Source of the DNA: CAZWCE01 sp964632505
GTDB taxonomy: Bacteria > Planctomycetota > Planctomycetia > Pirellulales > Thermoguttaceae
Assembly (NCBI GenBank): GCA_964632505.1
Contig: CAZWCE010000001.1
Location: 186,001-250,000 of the forward strand
Length of the DNA stretch: 64,000 nucleotides
Direction of reading: 5' to 3'
Below the pieces are notes generated by a model. It was not told where the DNA came from and did not search any database. It saw nothing but the letters and a program-made list of their open reading frames with translations. This document shows, in pieces, positions 15,653 to 23,711 of this stretch (positions are counted from its first letter, which is position 1; each line of letters begins with the position of its first letter). A program made the position numbers and the translations under genes.

Positions 15653-17056
15653 TCATTCTTGCGGGATCGGCTCCGCCGGAAGCGGATGCCAATCGTGGAT
15701 GCGATAGAACTTGTCGGCGACGCGGTCGCGCATCGAATGAGCGAAGGCGACCAGATTCCCGTCGCTGGAAGTCGCGGCCCGTTTCAGCTCCTCGTCGTAG
15801 AGACGTCCGAGGGTGGCATCGGCCGTGGGACTCCGCCCCGAGAGGGCATACACCCCGGCGAGTTGGGCGGCGTATTCGTCGTTCAGGGGGCGATGGTCGG
15901 GCATTTTCTTCGATTCCGCATGGTTTACCGCTTCCTCTCTTCCCTTGCGGCGTTTCCAACGATGCCAAAGGAATCGCAGTGTCCAGACGACCACCAGCGC
16001 CGTCGGACCGCTGATGCCCAACATCGCCAACGATCGGAGCAACAGGCGCTGCCGGAGCATTTCTTGCAAGGGATTCGCGGGAACCTGTTCCGACGATCGC
16101 GGTTTATCGGAAACGGAACGTGGTGGGTTTTTCTCTTTGACTTTGGGGACGGGATCTCCATGGTCGCTCTCCGGCGCCGGCGGCTCGACGGGACGAGGTG
16201 GCGATGGAGGAATCCCGCGAAGCTCGGATTCCGGCGAACGCGGCGCGATACCCGCTTCTCGGAGAAAACGTCGAATCCTTCCACCGTAGGTGGCGTAAAT
16301 CGCCCGACCGTCGGTTCCCCAGATCAGTCCGACCAGCTCCCCCCGCCGGTTGAGCACCGGTCCTCCGGAGTCGCCCTGGCGGACGTGGCCGAAGATCAAC
16401 ATCGTCTCGACGCCGCCGGTGATATGTGTACTGATGTATCCATTCACCTCTCCCTTCCGGCAGACGAGCGGCCCGCCGGAAGTGAACCCGCAATAATGAA
16501 CCCGCTCACCCGGCACGGGCCAGTTTTCGGCAAGCGGCACCGGCGATTCCCCGGGATTCTCCAGCAATCGCAGTACGGCCAGATCCCATTTCCGGTCGAT
16601 CGCCAGAAGTTCGGCCGCCGACGCCGATCGTCGGTTTCCGGCGATGCTCACGCGGCCGACCCCTTCGCGAAAGAGGTGGGCGACCGTGAGCACTCCAAGT
16701 CTCCCCTCGCCGCTTTCGAGCGCGACCAGCACGCCGCTTGCCCGTGAGACGATCGCCGCTTTGCTTCTCGGATCCTGGAGCACATTTTCGACTCTCACCA
16801 CCGCCTCGGCCCCCGCCGTGCGATCGACCGGCATTCCGGCCTCCAAGGGGCTCCGGTTCGGCACGACGGCATCCCGGTCCCACACGCAACTCCCTCCCCA
16901 ACACGTCGATCGGGCATTTCCCGAGATCGGGTCGGCGGCGTCCAACGTTTCGTAAGGAGCCATCGCCATCAGGAGCAGCACGATCATGAACCCCACGCCT
17001 CTGGGGCCCAGGTGGCCGATTCGAGCTCTCTCAAATAATCGTACATTGATATTCAT
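15653..17056 (-). CDS. Membrane-anchored trypsin-like serine protease in the phage operon
   Basis: I placed the start at the ATG at 17056, with AAGGAG 8 nt upstream; a longer ORF reaches 17149 without SD. The 467-residue protein has an N-terminal signal peptide or anchor (about 18-42), a chymotrypsin-fold domain with His127 (TVAHLF), Asp158 (WDLAVLRL) and Ser230 (GDSGGP), a Pro-rich linker (about 275-310), a second hydrophobic segment (about 344-364) followed by a basic stop-transfer, and a C-terminal ~95-residue cytoplasmic domain. The triad is complete. Cell-type exported proteases are unusual in head operons. Its stretch overlaps the end of the peptidase gene by 26 nt. Confidence 0.8.
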   Translation of the reverse strand: MNINVRLFERARIGHLGPRGVGFMIVLLLMAMAPYETLDAADPISGNARSTCWGGSCVWDRDAVVPNRSPLEAGMPVDRTAGAEAVVRVENVLQDPRSKAAIVSRASGVLVALESGEGRLGVLTVAHLFREGVGRVSIAGNRRSASAAELLAIDRKWDLAVLRLLENPGESPVPLAENWPVPGERVHYCGFTSGGPLVCRKGEVNGYISTHITGGVETMLIFGHVRQGDSGGPVLNRRGELVGLIWGTDGRAIYATYGGRIRRFLREAGIAPRSPESELRGIPPSPPRPVEPPAPESDHGDPVPKVKEKNPPRSVSDKPRSSEQVPANPLQEMLRQRLLLRSLAMLGISGPTALVVVWTLRFLWHRWKRRKGREEAVNHAESKKMPDHRPLNDEYAAQLAGVYALSGRSPTADATLGRLYDEELKRAATSSDGNLVAFAHSMRDRVADKFYRIHDWHPLPAEPIPQE

Positions 17057-17618
17057 AAAACGGACTCCTTGCCAAATCGGCCGGTTCCGTGAGTCGATCG
17101 ACGAGGTTCGGCACCGGATCGACCCCCGCATATCGATCGGCCGCGGCACAAGCTTGGCTGCAAAAAGGAGGACGTTTGCCGCCGTTTGCCTCTGCTTGCC
17201 TCTCCTCGCCTTCAGGTCGCGCCCAGAGCCGGATGCCCGGAAGATGCAACATCGCGGCGGTCAGGACGCCCAAGTACCCGTAATCGCAACCGGCGAGCCG
17301 CCGCATGTATCTGGTCGCCTTTTCGCGTTGATACCGGGTCCACCGCGATCCGGCGTTCGCTCCATAAACATCGATGCGATGCGGAAATCGGGCCACTTGG
17401 CTCTCCAGCGTGACCGCCCGACCACCGTGCCACTCGCGAACTTCGAGGCAGAACAGGTCGTCGTCCCACCAGGCGGCTTTGCCGGCGTGACTGTGAATGC
17501 CCCGCCCCGCGATGGAAATCAATCCTCGGCGCCGAAAGAGCAACAAATCGCCGTCTCGGATCCATTTCTTCGCCTCTTCCAAGGATTGGTATTTCGTTCG
17601 CCATGGAAAATCGTTCAT
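17031..17618 (-). CDS. Permuted papain-fold (YiiX/NlpC-P60-like) peptidase
   Basis: The 195-residue protein has the permuted papain order: a His in HSHAGKAAWW at about residues 43-51, then a downstream Glu-rich strand (CLEVREWHGG), the SRWTRYQR helix, and a Cys in PPFCSQAC at about 153. That His-before-Cys order and the DGDLLLFRR entry strand are typical of the YiiX/orthopox-type and permuted NlpC/P60 proteins. No signal peptide is visible. The start is the ATG at 17618, which overlaps the upstream stop (ATGA) and has GGAGG 7 nt before it; an upstream TTG is also in frame. Its substrate, perhaps peptidoglycan or a lipid amide, is unknown. Confidence 0.65.
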   Translation of the reverse strand: MNDFPWRTKYQSLEEAKKWIRDGDLLLFRRRGLISIAGRGIHSHAGKAAWWDDDLFCLEVREWHGGRAVTLESQVARFPHRIDVYGANAGSRWTRYQREKATRYMRRLAGCDYGYLGVLTAAMLHLPGIRLWARPEGEERQAEANGGKRPPFCSQACAAADRYAGVDPVPNLVDRLTEPADLARSPFYEYQCTII

Positions 17619-18046
17619 CGGCAAGCCTCCTCACCGCGCTGTCGCCACGGCCAGTCGTGGGGGATATCGATGAAATGAGGGTTGGGGCATCGCTCGCGCC
17701 ATGCCCGGACCTCTTCATAACGACTGCGTTCGGGTTCCTTCAGTTCGATGCGGCAGGGCTTCTTTTCTTGATGGAGCCACTCGACCCGCGGGGCTTTGTG
17801 CAACTGCTCCCGGATGCGGCACTCGGTGCAAGGCATTCGAGTGAGAATCCCGCACCTTCGGCATCGACGCAGAGGCCCCGTCGATTCCGGAATCGGCTTG
17901 GGACGAATGTACACATGGCGCTCGCCTCGGGCGATCGCGCTGACCGACCCCCGGCTCACCCCCGTGATTCGCGAAATCTGCCGCTGGCTGTACTCGCCTT
18001 CGGACAACAACAGCTCCACCTTTGCCACCAACTCGGGATCCAACAC
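17615..18046 (-). CDS. HTH and zinc-ribbon DNA-binding protein, first gene of the phage operon
   Basis: The 143-residue protein has an N-terminal resolvase/Hin-type HTH with the helix YSQRQISRITGVSRGSVSA (about 19-37) and a GERH turn, then a zinc ribbon with CRRC and CTEC pairs at about 62-77, and a charged C-terminal part. It starts at GTG 18046 with AGGAGAG upstream. As the first gene of a one-directional operon, it could be the regulator, or an early DNA-binding protein. No second regulator is seen in the element. Confidence 0.7.
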   Translation of the reverse strand: MLDPELVAKVELLLSEGEYSQRQISRITGVSRGSVSAIARGERHVYIRPKPIPESTGPLRRCRRCGILTRMPCTECRIREQLHKAPRVEWLHQEKKPCRIELKEPERSRYEEVRAWRERCPNPHFIDIPHDWPWRQRGEEACR

Positions 18047-18423
18047 CGCCTACTCTCCTGTTCGCTCTCTCTTGGAAAACCGTTCGGAAATATCCAAGAA
18101 TGAAAAAAACCCGTCGTCGAATCGACCGGACGGAATCCGAGAAGGGTGATTTCCCAGGAGTTCCGCGGGATCGATCCCACGACGGGCCCTGCAAGTCCCA
18201 CGATGCCGCCTTCAAAAAAAGACGCCGCGGGCTCGCGCAATACCCGAAGGGTTGGTTTATGTCAAATCGGCTCCCGGGGCGGAATGGGCTTCCTGCCACC
18301 GGGAACAGTTTCCAGGATAGTGCGAAGCCGATGCCGGACAAGAGGCGTTTTTGGCCACCTCGGTGCCGGAACATGTTTCCTTCCGAATCTCATTTCCGAC
18401 GAACCAGCCCCCCGGCCAAGCGT
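18047..18423. other. Gene-free region upstream of the phage operon
   Basis: This stretch lies between the divergent HTH gene and the pectate lyase gene. It should hold the operon promoter on the minus strand, but I see no convincing -35/-10 pair there. A GGGATCGATCCC palindrome occurs at about 18168-18179. The frames that cross this region show no homology or SD. No att-like repeat or integrase remnant was found. Confidence 0.5.
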
Positions 18424-18452
18424 TTGTCTCTCCACATCCGTCGTGATACAAT
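18424..18452 (+). promoter_or_regulatory. Candidate promoter of the pectate lyase gene
   Basis: TTGTCT at 18424-18429 and TACAAT at 18447-18452 are separated by 17 bp. The -10 lies about 66 bp upstream of the pectate lyase start. Confidence 0.5.
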
Positions 18453-18518
18453 CGTCGGGATCGGCAAGTATTGAATCACCTTCCCGGAACGCCCCCTCTT
18501 CCTCAAGGAACCACAATC

Positions 18519-20000
18519 ATGGCCTCTTCGTCGTGTGCTTCGAAGCTATGGCAAACAGGGATCTTTCTCTTCGGACTCTGTCTCGGAGGAGATCTCCCGG
18601 CCATGGAACATCGGAACGAGTTGTCCGAGGAAGTGCGCCGTGCGATGGAGCGGGCGACGACGTTCTTCCGCGATCACGCCGCTTCGCACGGAGGGTACGT
18701 TTATTACTACAGCCTGGATTTCGAGGATCGTTGGGGAGAAGGCAAGGTCCCCTCGAGCACGATCTTCGTGCAGCCTCCCGGCACGCCGACGGTGGGAACG
18801 GCATATTTGAAGGCCTATGAAGCGACGGGGAACCGCTTCTATCTCGAAGCGGCCCAACTCGCCGCCGAGGCGCTGGTCGCGGGGCAGTTGCAATCGGGTG
18901 GGTGGACGCAAACGATCCATTTCGCTCCTCCCGAGCGCGGGCGGATGGGCCATTACCGGACTCGACCCGGCGGATCGTGGAACCACTCTTCCCTCGACGA
19001 CGGGCAGACCCAGGCGGCGTTGAATCTGCTCATGCGCGTCGATCGGGCGCTGGATTTCCGTCACGATACGATTCACCAGGCCGCTCGCTTCGGCCTCCAA
19101 TCGCTGCTCGAGGCCCAGTTTCCGAACGGGGCGTTCCCCCAAGTGTGGGATGAACCGGTTCCGCCGCGGCCGATCCTCACTGCCCGTTACCCGCGGGGCG
19201 ATTGGAAGACGGAAGGGCGAATCAAGGATTACTGGAACCACTACACCCTGAACGACAACCTGGCCGGCGACGTTGCCGAAACCTTGATACTCGCGCACCG
19301 AATCTACGGTGAAAAGCGATTTCGCGTCGCGCTGGAAAAACTGGGGGGATTTTTGATCCTATCGAGAATGCCCGAGCCTCAGCCCGGTTGGTGCCAACAG
19401 TACAATGCTCAGATGGTCCCCATATGGGGCCGCAAATTCGAACCGCCGGCGATCGCCGGTTGGGAATCGCAAGACGTCTTGGAAACGCTCATCAGGATTC
19501 ACCACCACACCGCCGACCAGAAGTATCTCGAGCCGATCCCCGAAGCGCTCGATTATTTCACCGAACAATGCCTCCTGCCCGACGGAGAAATCGCCCGCTA
19601 TTACGAGTTTCACACGAATCGGCCTCTCTACATGAATCGTGATGATCAACTCACTTACGACGACTCCGACCTGCCGTCGCACTACGGTTGGAAACAGGAG
19701 GCTCGTTTCGAAGAAATCGAAAAGGCCTATCAAGAAGCCTTGCAAGGGAGCGATACCGACGATCCGACTTCCCGACAGGTCTCGAAGGAGCGCGTCCTCG
19801 ACATCCTTCGGCAGCTCGACGAAGAAGATCGCTGGGTCTCCACCTACACGGGCGAACGTCTTGTCGGTCAGCCGAATTTTCCGAAAGGCTTCCGCTATCT
19901 TTCCAGCGAAGTGTTCAGCCGGAATCTCGAGACGCTGAGCGATTTTCTCCTTCCATCGGGCGATTCCGCCGGAGAAACTCCGCAGCGCGAAGAGAGGTAA
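18519..20000 (+). CDS. Secreted pectate lyase (PL10-like)
   Basis: The 493-residue protein begins at the ATG at 18519 (AAGGA 9 nt upstream), which gives a hydrophobic signal peptide. Motifs of the (alpha/alpha)-toroid PL10 pectate lyases follow: QSGGWTQ, LDDGQTQAALNLL, FPNGAFPQVW, HYTLNDN, GWCQQYNAQMVPIWGRKFEP (about 309-328) and a final DYFTEQCLLP. The function is eliminative cleavage of pectate or a related uronic acid polymer, and the fold match is good. It is the first non-phage gene to the right of the element. Substrate is inferred; relatives in Planctomycetota can act on other uronates. Confidence 0.75.
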   Translation: MASSSCASKLWQTGIFLFGLCLGGDLPAMEHRNELSEEVRRAMERATTFFRDHAASHGGYVYYYSLDFEDRWGEGKVPSSTIFVQPPGTPTVGTAYLKAYEATGNRFYLEAAQLAAEALVAGQLQSGGWTQTIHFAPPERGRMGHYRTRPGGSWNHSSLDDGQTQAALNLLMRVDRALDFRHDTIHQAARFGLQSLLEAQFPNGAFPQVWDEPVPPRPILTARYPRGDWKTEGRIKDYWNHYTLNDNLAGDVAETLILAHRIYGEKRFRVALEKLGGFLILSRMPEPQPGWCQQYNAQMVPIWGRKFEPPAIAGWESQDVLETLIRIHHHTADQKYLEPIPEALDYFTEQCLLPDGEIARYYEFHTNRPLYMNRDDQLTYDDSDLPSHYGWKQEARFEEIEKAYQEALQGSDTDDPTSRQVSKERVLDILRQLDEEDRWVSTYTGERLVGQPNFPKGFRYLSSEVFSRNLETLSDFLLPSGDSAGETPQREER

Positions 20001-20033
20001 CCGCCGAAGTCGAACGAATCCCGGAAGGGATGC

Positions 20034-21017
20034 TTATCGGCGAAGCGCCGGCAGCGTCAACGTTTCCGGATGATAGATCCGCCAGCGAAGCGCCGAAAGG
20101 CTCTTTTCCATTCTGTTCAAACGGACACGTTGTTGAAGCACCACCCGCGGTCGCCGAGCGATTTTCCGAAACAGCCGATGGTAAATGCTCACCATCATTC
20201 CGTAAATCGGACGGCTCTCCTTCTCCAGCATGGCGTAGAGGACGGTCGCCTCCCGATAGGCGTTTTCGGTCCGTTCGATTTGCATCTCGATGAGTCGATC
20301 GAAGCCCTCGTCCGCCTCGTCGGGCCGGGCGACCATCTTCGCCAGATCCACTTCCGACAATTCGCATTGCCGGAGATCTTCCCGGGGAAAATAGAGACGG
20401 CCCTGGGCCAGGTCTTCGGCCAGATCGCGCAGGATGTTCGTCCACTGGAAGGCGATGCCGCAAGCTCGGGCCGATCGCTCCAGCGCATCGGGATCGGCCG
20501 TCGGCTCGATTCCCCAAATCGCCAGACTCGCGTGGCCGACCGCCGTCGCCACCTGATGGCAGTACCGAGACGCCTCTTGAAAGGTTTCGAAACGGGGGGG
20601 AGACAGGTCCTTCTGCACACCGCGGATCACATTGAGCAAGTGCTCGGTGTCGATCTGGTATCGCTGGACGACGTCGACCAGTGCGGGGAGCATCTCCAAA
20701 GCTTCGCTCGCCGGAGCCAGTTCCTGGGCCGTCTCGAGGGAACCGTGCATGGCCATCTCGACGGTCGAACGCCACCGCGAAAGGGCCGCCTCGCGAATCT
20801 CCATCGGCAGCGGATTATCGACCAGATTGTCGGTATGCCGCATGTAGACATAGAGCACCTCCATCGCGCGACGTTTTTCGCCGGGAAGCAGCCGAAAGGT
20901 GCGGTAGAAGTTCGATCCCGACGCCCGGGCCATCTCCGCGCAGCGACGGTAACTCGCCGAATAGAGTTCGTCCGGAGCGAGTGCATCGGAAGAAGGGGTT
21001 CGAGGCAACGGCGTCAT
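20034..21017 (-). CDS. hpnD: Presqualene diphosphate synthase (HpnD)
   Basis: This is a trans-isoprenyl diphosphate synthase of the squalene/phytoene synthase family, 327 aa. The first Asp-rich motif is DNLVD (63-67) and the second is DLAED (198-202), both of which bind diphosphate-Mg2+. The FYRTFRLLPGEKRRAM segment is typical of HpnD. With HpnC it converts farnesyl diphosphate to hydroxysqualene via presqualene diphosphate. I chose the ATG at 21017 with AGGTGG 5 nt before it; the in-frame TTG at 21038, with GGAG 10 nt before it, is an alternative. HpnE, the amine oxidase that completes squalene synthesis, is not in the window. Confidence 0.85.
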   Translation of the reverse strand: MTPLPRTPSSDALAPDELYSASYRRCAEMARASGSNFYRTFRLLPGEKRRAMEVLYVYMRHTDNLVDNPLPMEIREAALSRWRSTVEMAMHGSLETAQELAPASEALEMLPALVDVVQRYQIDTEHLLNVIRGVQKDLSPPRFETFQEASRYCHQVATAVGHASLAIWGIEPTADPDALERSARACGIAFQWTNILRDLAEDLAQGRLYFPREDLRQCELSEVDLAKMVARPDEADEGFDRLIEMQIERTENAYREATVLYAMLEKESRPIYGMMVSIYHRLFRKIARRPRVVLQQRVRLNRMEKSLSALRWRIYHPETLTLPALRR

Positions 21018-21133
21018 ACAATCCACCTGATCGGTCAAAGGGAAAAACTCCTTCGGGTAAGCCGTAGTCGACGGCCCCTCAAAAAAGTCTCGTCATGGAA
21101 TACCGTTATACCATAACTTTTTTCGAAACCGCG

Positions 21134-22069
21134 TCAAGCAAACGGCATTTTCCAGAAAGAATGCAAAAACACAGAGACTTTCTTCCCCCGGGAGATGGTA
21201 GGACGCACCGCCCAGGTGTCGTAATCGATGCGGCGAATCGCCTGGAGCACGGCTCGTCCCCCGCCGAGAAACAGCATCACCTGCCGCCGCAGGGAAGAGG
21301 AGACCCGGTCGACAAGCGGCTCCCCCTGGCGGAACCGCATCTCGGTCAGATCGACCAGATGTCGCATCAACGCACGGAAACGGTCGTCGCCACGGTTCTT
21401 TTCCGGAAGCATCGCGACGCGCTGGAGATCGTAATCGTATTGCCGGCAGAGCGATTCGGGCAAGTAACAGCGTCCGATCCGCCAGTCACGGGCGACGTCC
21501 TGCCAGAAATTGGTCCACTGGAGGCCGGAACAAATCGCGTCGGAAAGGGTCAAGTCCTCGGGGGTCGGCTCTCCGTCGAGATGGAGAATCAACCGGCCGA
21601 CCGGATTGGCGGAATAGCGGCAGTAATCGTCGAGATCGGCCAGGTCGGCGAATCGCCGGGGAGACTGGTCGCGACGGAACGCAACGAGCAGATCGGCCAG
21701 CGGTTCGCGGGGAATTGCATGCCGCCGAACGACTTCCGCCAGGGCGATGAAGACGGGGTGTCGCGCGCGTCGATGGAAACATGCGTTCAGTTCGTCTTCC
21801 CACCAGTCGAGCAATTCGAGGCTCCGAGGTCGTTCGCCCACCTCGTCGCCGAGGTCGTCGGCCCAACGGCAATAGGCGTAAATGGCATAAAACGGCTCCC
21901 GAAGGTGCTTGGGAAGCAGGAAACCGGCAACGGTGAAGTTCTCGTAATGGGACCGAGTCAAATCGCGGCAATAGATTCGGGCCTCCTCGAGCGTGAAGGC
22001 CGTCTTCCGTGCCTGGAGCGCCTCGGGTCCGAGGCGGGAAAGCTGCCGGCGGAAATCCGTCTGGTCCAT
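21134..22069 (-). CDS. hpnC: Hydroxysqualene synthase (HpnC)
   Basis: The 311-residue protein shows DDLGD (71-75) in YAYCRWADDLGDE and the second Asp-rich motif DVARD (191-195) in NFWQDVARDW, with the HpnC-type YENFTVAGFLLP near residue 42-53. Start is the ATG at 22069 with AAGGACGGGG upstream; a longer upstream extension is a shadow of the neighbour. It lies 29 bp after the chorismatase-like gene and 116 bp before HpnD, so one operon is likely. The order HpnC-HpnD is common. Downstream products may be hopanoids or C30 carotenoids. Confidence 0.85.
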   Translation of the reverse strand: MDQTDFRRQLSRLGPEALQARKTAFTLEEARIYCRDLTRSHYENFTVAGFLLPKHLREPFYAIYAYCRWADDLGDEVGERPRSLELLDWWEDELNACFHRRARHPVFIALAEVVRRHAIPREPLADLLVAFRRDQSPRRFADLADLDDYCRYSANPVGRLILHLDGEPTPEDLTLSDAICSGLQWTNFWQDVARDWRIGRCYLPESLCRQYDYDLQRVAMLPEKNRGDDRFRALMRHLVDLTEMRFRQGEPLVDRVSSSLRRQVMLFLGGGRAVLQAIRRIDYDTWAVRPTISRGKKVSVFLHSFWKMPFA

Positions 22070-22098
22070 GGCCCCGTCCTTGCGATCAATGGTGCCTC

Positions 22099-23415
22099 CT
22101 ACGGCTGCGAGCGGGCGTTGAAGAGTCTCCGCGCGATGGCGATTCCCTCGATCTCGACCAGGAGATCGGAACGGCAGACATCGGCAATCGTGTAGATGAC
22201 CGGCGTGGCCCCCAGACGTTGCCGGCAGATGGTGCGGCAGGAGTCGAGATCCTCGGGTCGTTTGACGTAAACCCGGGCCAAGGCGAGATCGTCCAAGGCG
22301 GCATCGAAGCCGGAGATGTCGTGGTTCTGGAGATTCGAGCCGGCGATGAGCGCCTCGATGTTGTCGAGCGTCTGATGCGTTTGGGCGGCCACATCGTCCA
22401 CGTGGCGTGTTTCGGAGTGAGTGATGCTCGCGGTCCCCGAAACGAAGATTTTGCAGACTCCGTCGGCGATATGGGCCATCGCCCGGGCGAACTTGGGACT
22501 TTTGGGACTGTAGCAAGACGAGTACTCAAAGGCCGACGTCTGCTCCGGATTCTCCAGCGACTTGACCACGACGTCGTCCCGGTCGGTTTTCATCGCCAGA
22601 CAGGCCATCAACACATCGACATCGTCGGCGCCGATGCCGGTGCTGGCCGGGTAAACCTCGCCGGTAAAATCGGAGGGCAAGAAATCGCGCAGAAACCGCT
22701 TGCCTTCGAAGATATCGGTCCGCGCCCGATTCAGTTCCTTGTATCGCTGGGTCATTCCCTCAGGACCGACGATGTCGCCCTGGTAGAGCCAGGTCCGGAG
22801 GATCTGCTCCATGGAGTATCCCTCACGAGCCAGGTAGTTGCGCATCATCAAAAAGCAACTATACGTACGTTCATATGCGCCGAGAGGATGCAATTCCGGG
22901 ACGATCTGCGCGATGTGGATCCACCGCTGGCCGCGCTGATCGACGCGAACCACATGTTCATTGCAGCGCTGGAGACGCAGCTCATCTTCCGGCCCCGCGG
23001 TGGCGAACAGCTCCAGCAGCACGTGTTCCCCCGCCGCGGGTCGCTGGGGCAGATAAGTCGTCGCGGGAAGATGCCGGCCGAAAAATTCATGCACCATGTA
23101 CCGCGCGGCTTCCCGCTTGGCGATGTCGCGAAGAAAAAGGGTCTGCGAAACGACCGACTCGGTCAACTGCTCTTTCTGAAGGACCTTCGCCACTCGATCG
23201 AACATCGAGGAGAGTTCGCTCCGCAATCCGCCGTCTTGCTCGGGATAGGCCACCAGATGCAATTCCCGGCAGCCGTGCCGTTCGATCAATGAATAGGACA
23301 AACCACCCCCCGAGGTCTTCTGAAAAGCGTGCTCCTTCTTCGGGGAGTAATGAGGCCCCGACGGAGACGCGCCCGGGCGGGGAGCCGGTTTCTTAAAGAG
23401 ATCGCGCAATGCCAT
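22099..23415 (-). CDS. Chorismatase-like (FkbO/Hyg5/XanB2) RidA-fold protein
   Basis: The 438-residue protein reads like the FkbO/Hyg5/XanB2 chorismatases: ILRTWLYQGDI (about 214-224), RYKELNRARTDIF (233-245), YPASTGIG (263-270), LENPEQTSAFEY (298-309) and SPKSPKFARA, then the RidA/YjgF-like end FVSGTASITHSETRH with D and QT and TLDNI. Known members cleave chorismate to a hydroxybenzoate or a dihydroxycyclohexadiene carboxylate. Whether this one keeps the activity cannot be judged, since the catalytic Glu and others were not checked against a structure. As first gene of an hpnCD operon it is odd. Its N-terminal ~50 residues are disordered. Confidence 0.65.
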   Translation of the reverse strand: MALRDLFKKPAPRPGASPSGPHYSPKKEHAFQKTSGGGLSYSLIERHGCRELHLVAYPEQDGGLRSELSSMFDRVAKVLQKEQLTESVVSQTLFLRDIAKREAARYMVHEFFGRHLPATTYLPQRPAAGEHVLLELFATAGPEDELRLQRCNEHVVRVDQRGQRWIHIAQIVPELHPLGAYERTYSCFLMMRNYLAREGYSMEQILRTWLYQGDIVGPEGMTQRYKELNRARTDIFEGKRFLRDFLPSDFTGEVYPASTGIGADDVDVLMACLAMKTDRDDVVVKSLENPEQTSAFEYSSCYSPKSPKFARAMAHIADGVCKIFVSGTASITHSETRHVDDVAAQTHQTLDNIEALIAGSNLQNHDISGFDAALDDLALARVYVKRPEDLDSCRTICRQRLGATPVIYTIADVCRSDLLVEIEGIAIARRLFNARSQP

Positions 23416-23711
23416 GTAGCTCTCCTCGATCGCTCTTGCACGGCCTATTCTAATGGATTGGAAGCTAGAACAGGAGTGGTTCCCCCGTGCGATCCTGCAA
23501 AAAGGCAGGCGGCCAAAGCAGGCAAAATGCAGGACTCACAGAGTCTACGGAAGGATTTTCAATATCGATAATATCTATTAAAATCGCTTTCTCGGCAAAT
23601 TGCAAGATTTTTGAAAGAAACGGTGTTTCTTTTTCGAGAAACTCTCGTGCCGGCCCGCTTCCAGTACACACATTCCGCACAATCCCTTCAATGCTCAGGT
23701 AGGTTTTTCCC
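23416..23711. other. Intergenic region between hpnCD operon and PfkB gene
   Basis: This 296-bp region contains a locally AT-rich part (about 23550-23640). A minus-strand TAGAAT (positions 23447-23452) could be the -10 of the chorismatase-hpnCD operon, but the -35 is poor. No ORF with SD or homology was seen. Confidence 0.4.

Noticed and set aside
18150..18200. attachment-site or tRNA remnant at the left end of the phage operon
   Set aside because: GGGATCGATCCC is a short palindrome; no tRNA fold and no matching copy near 1500 was seen.
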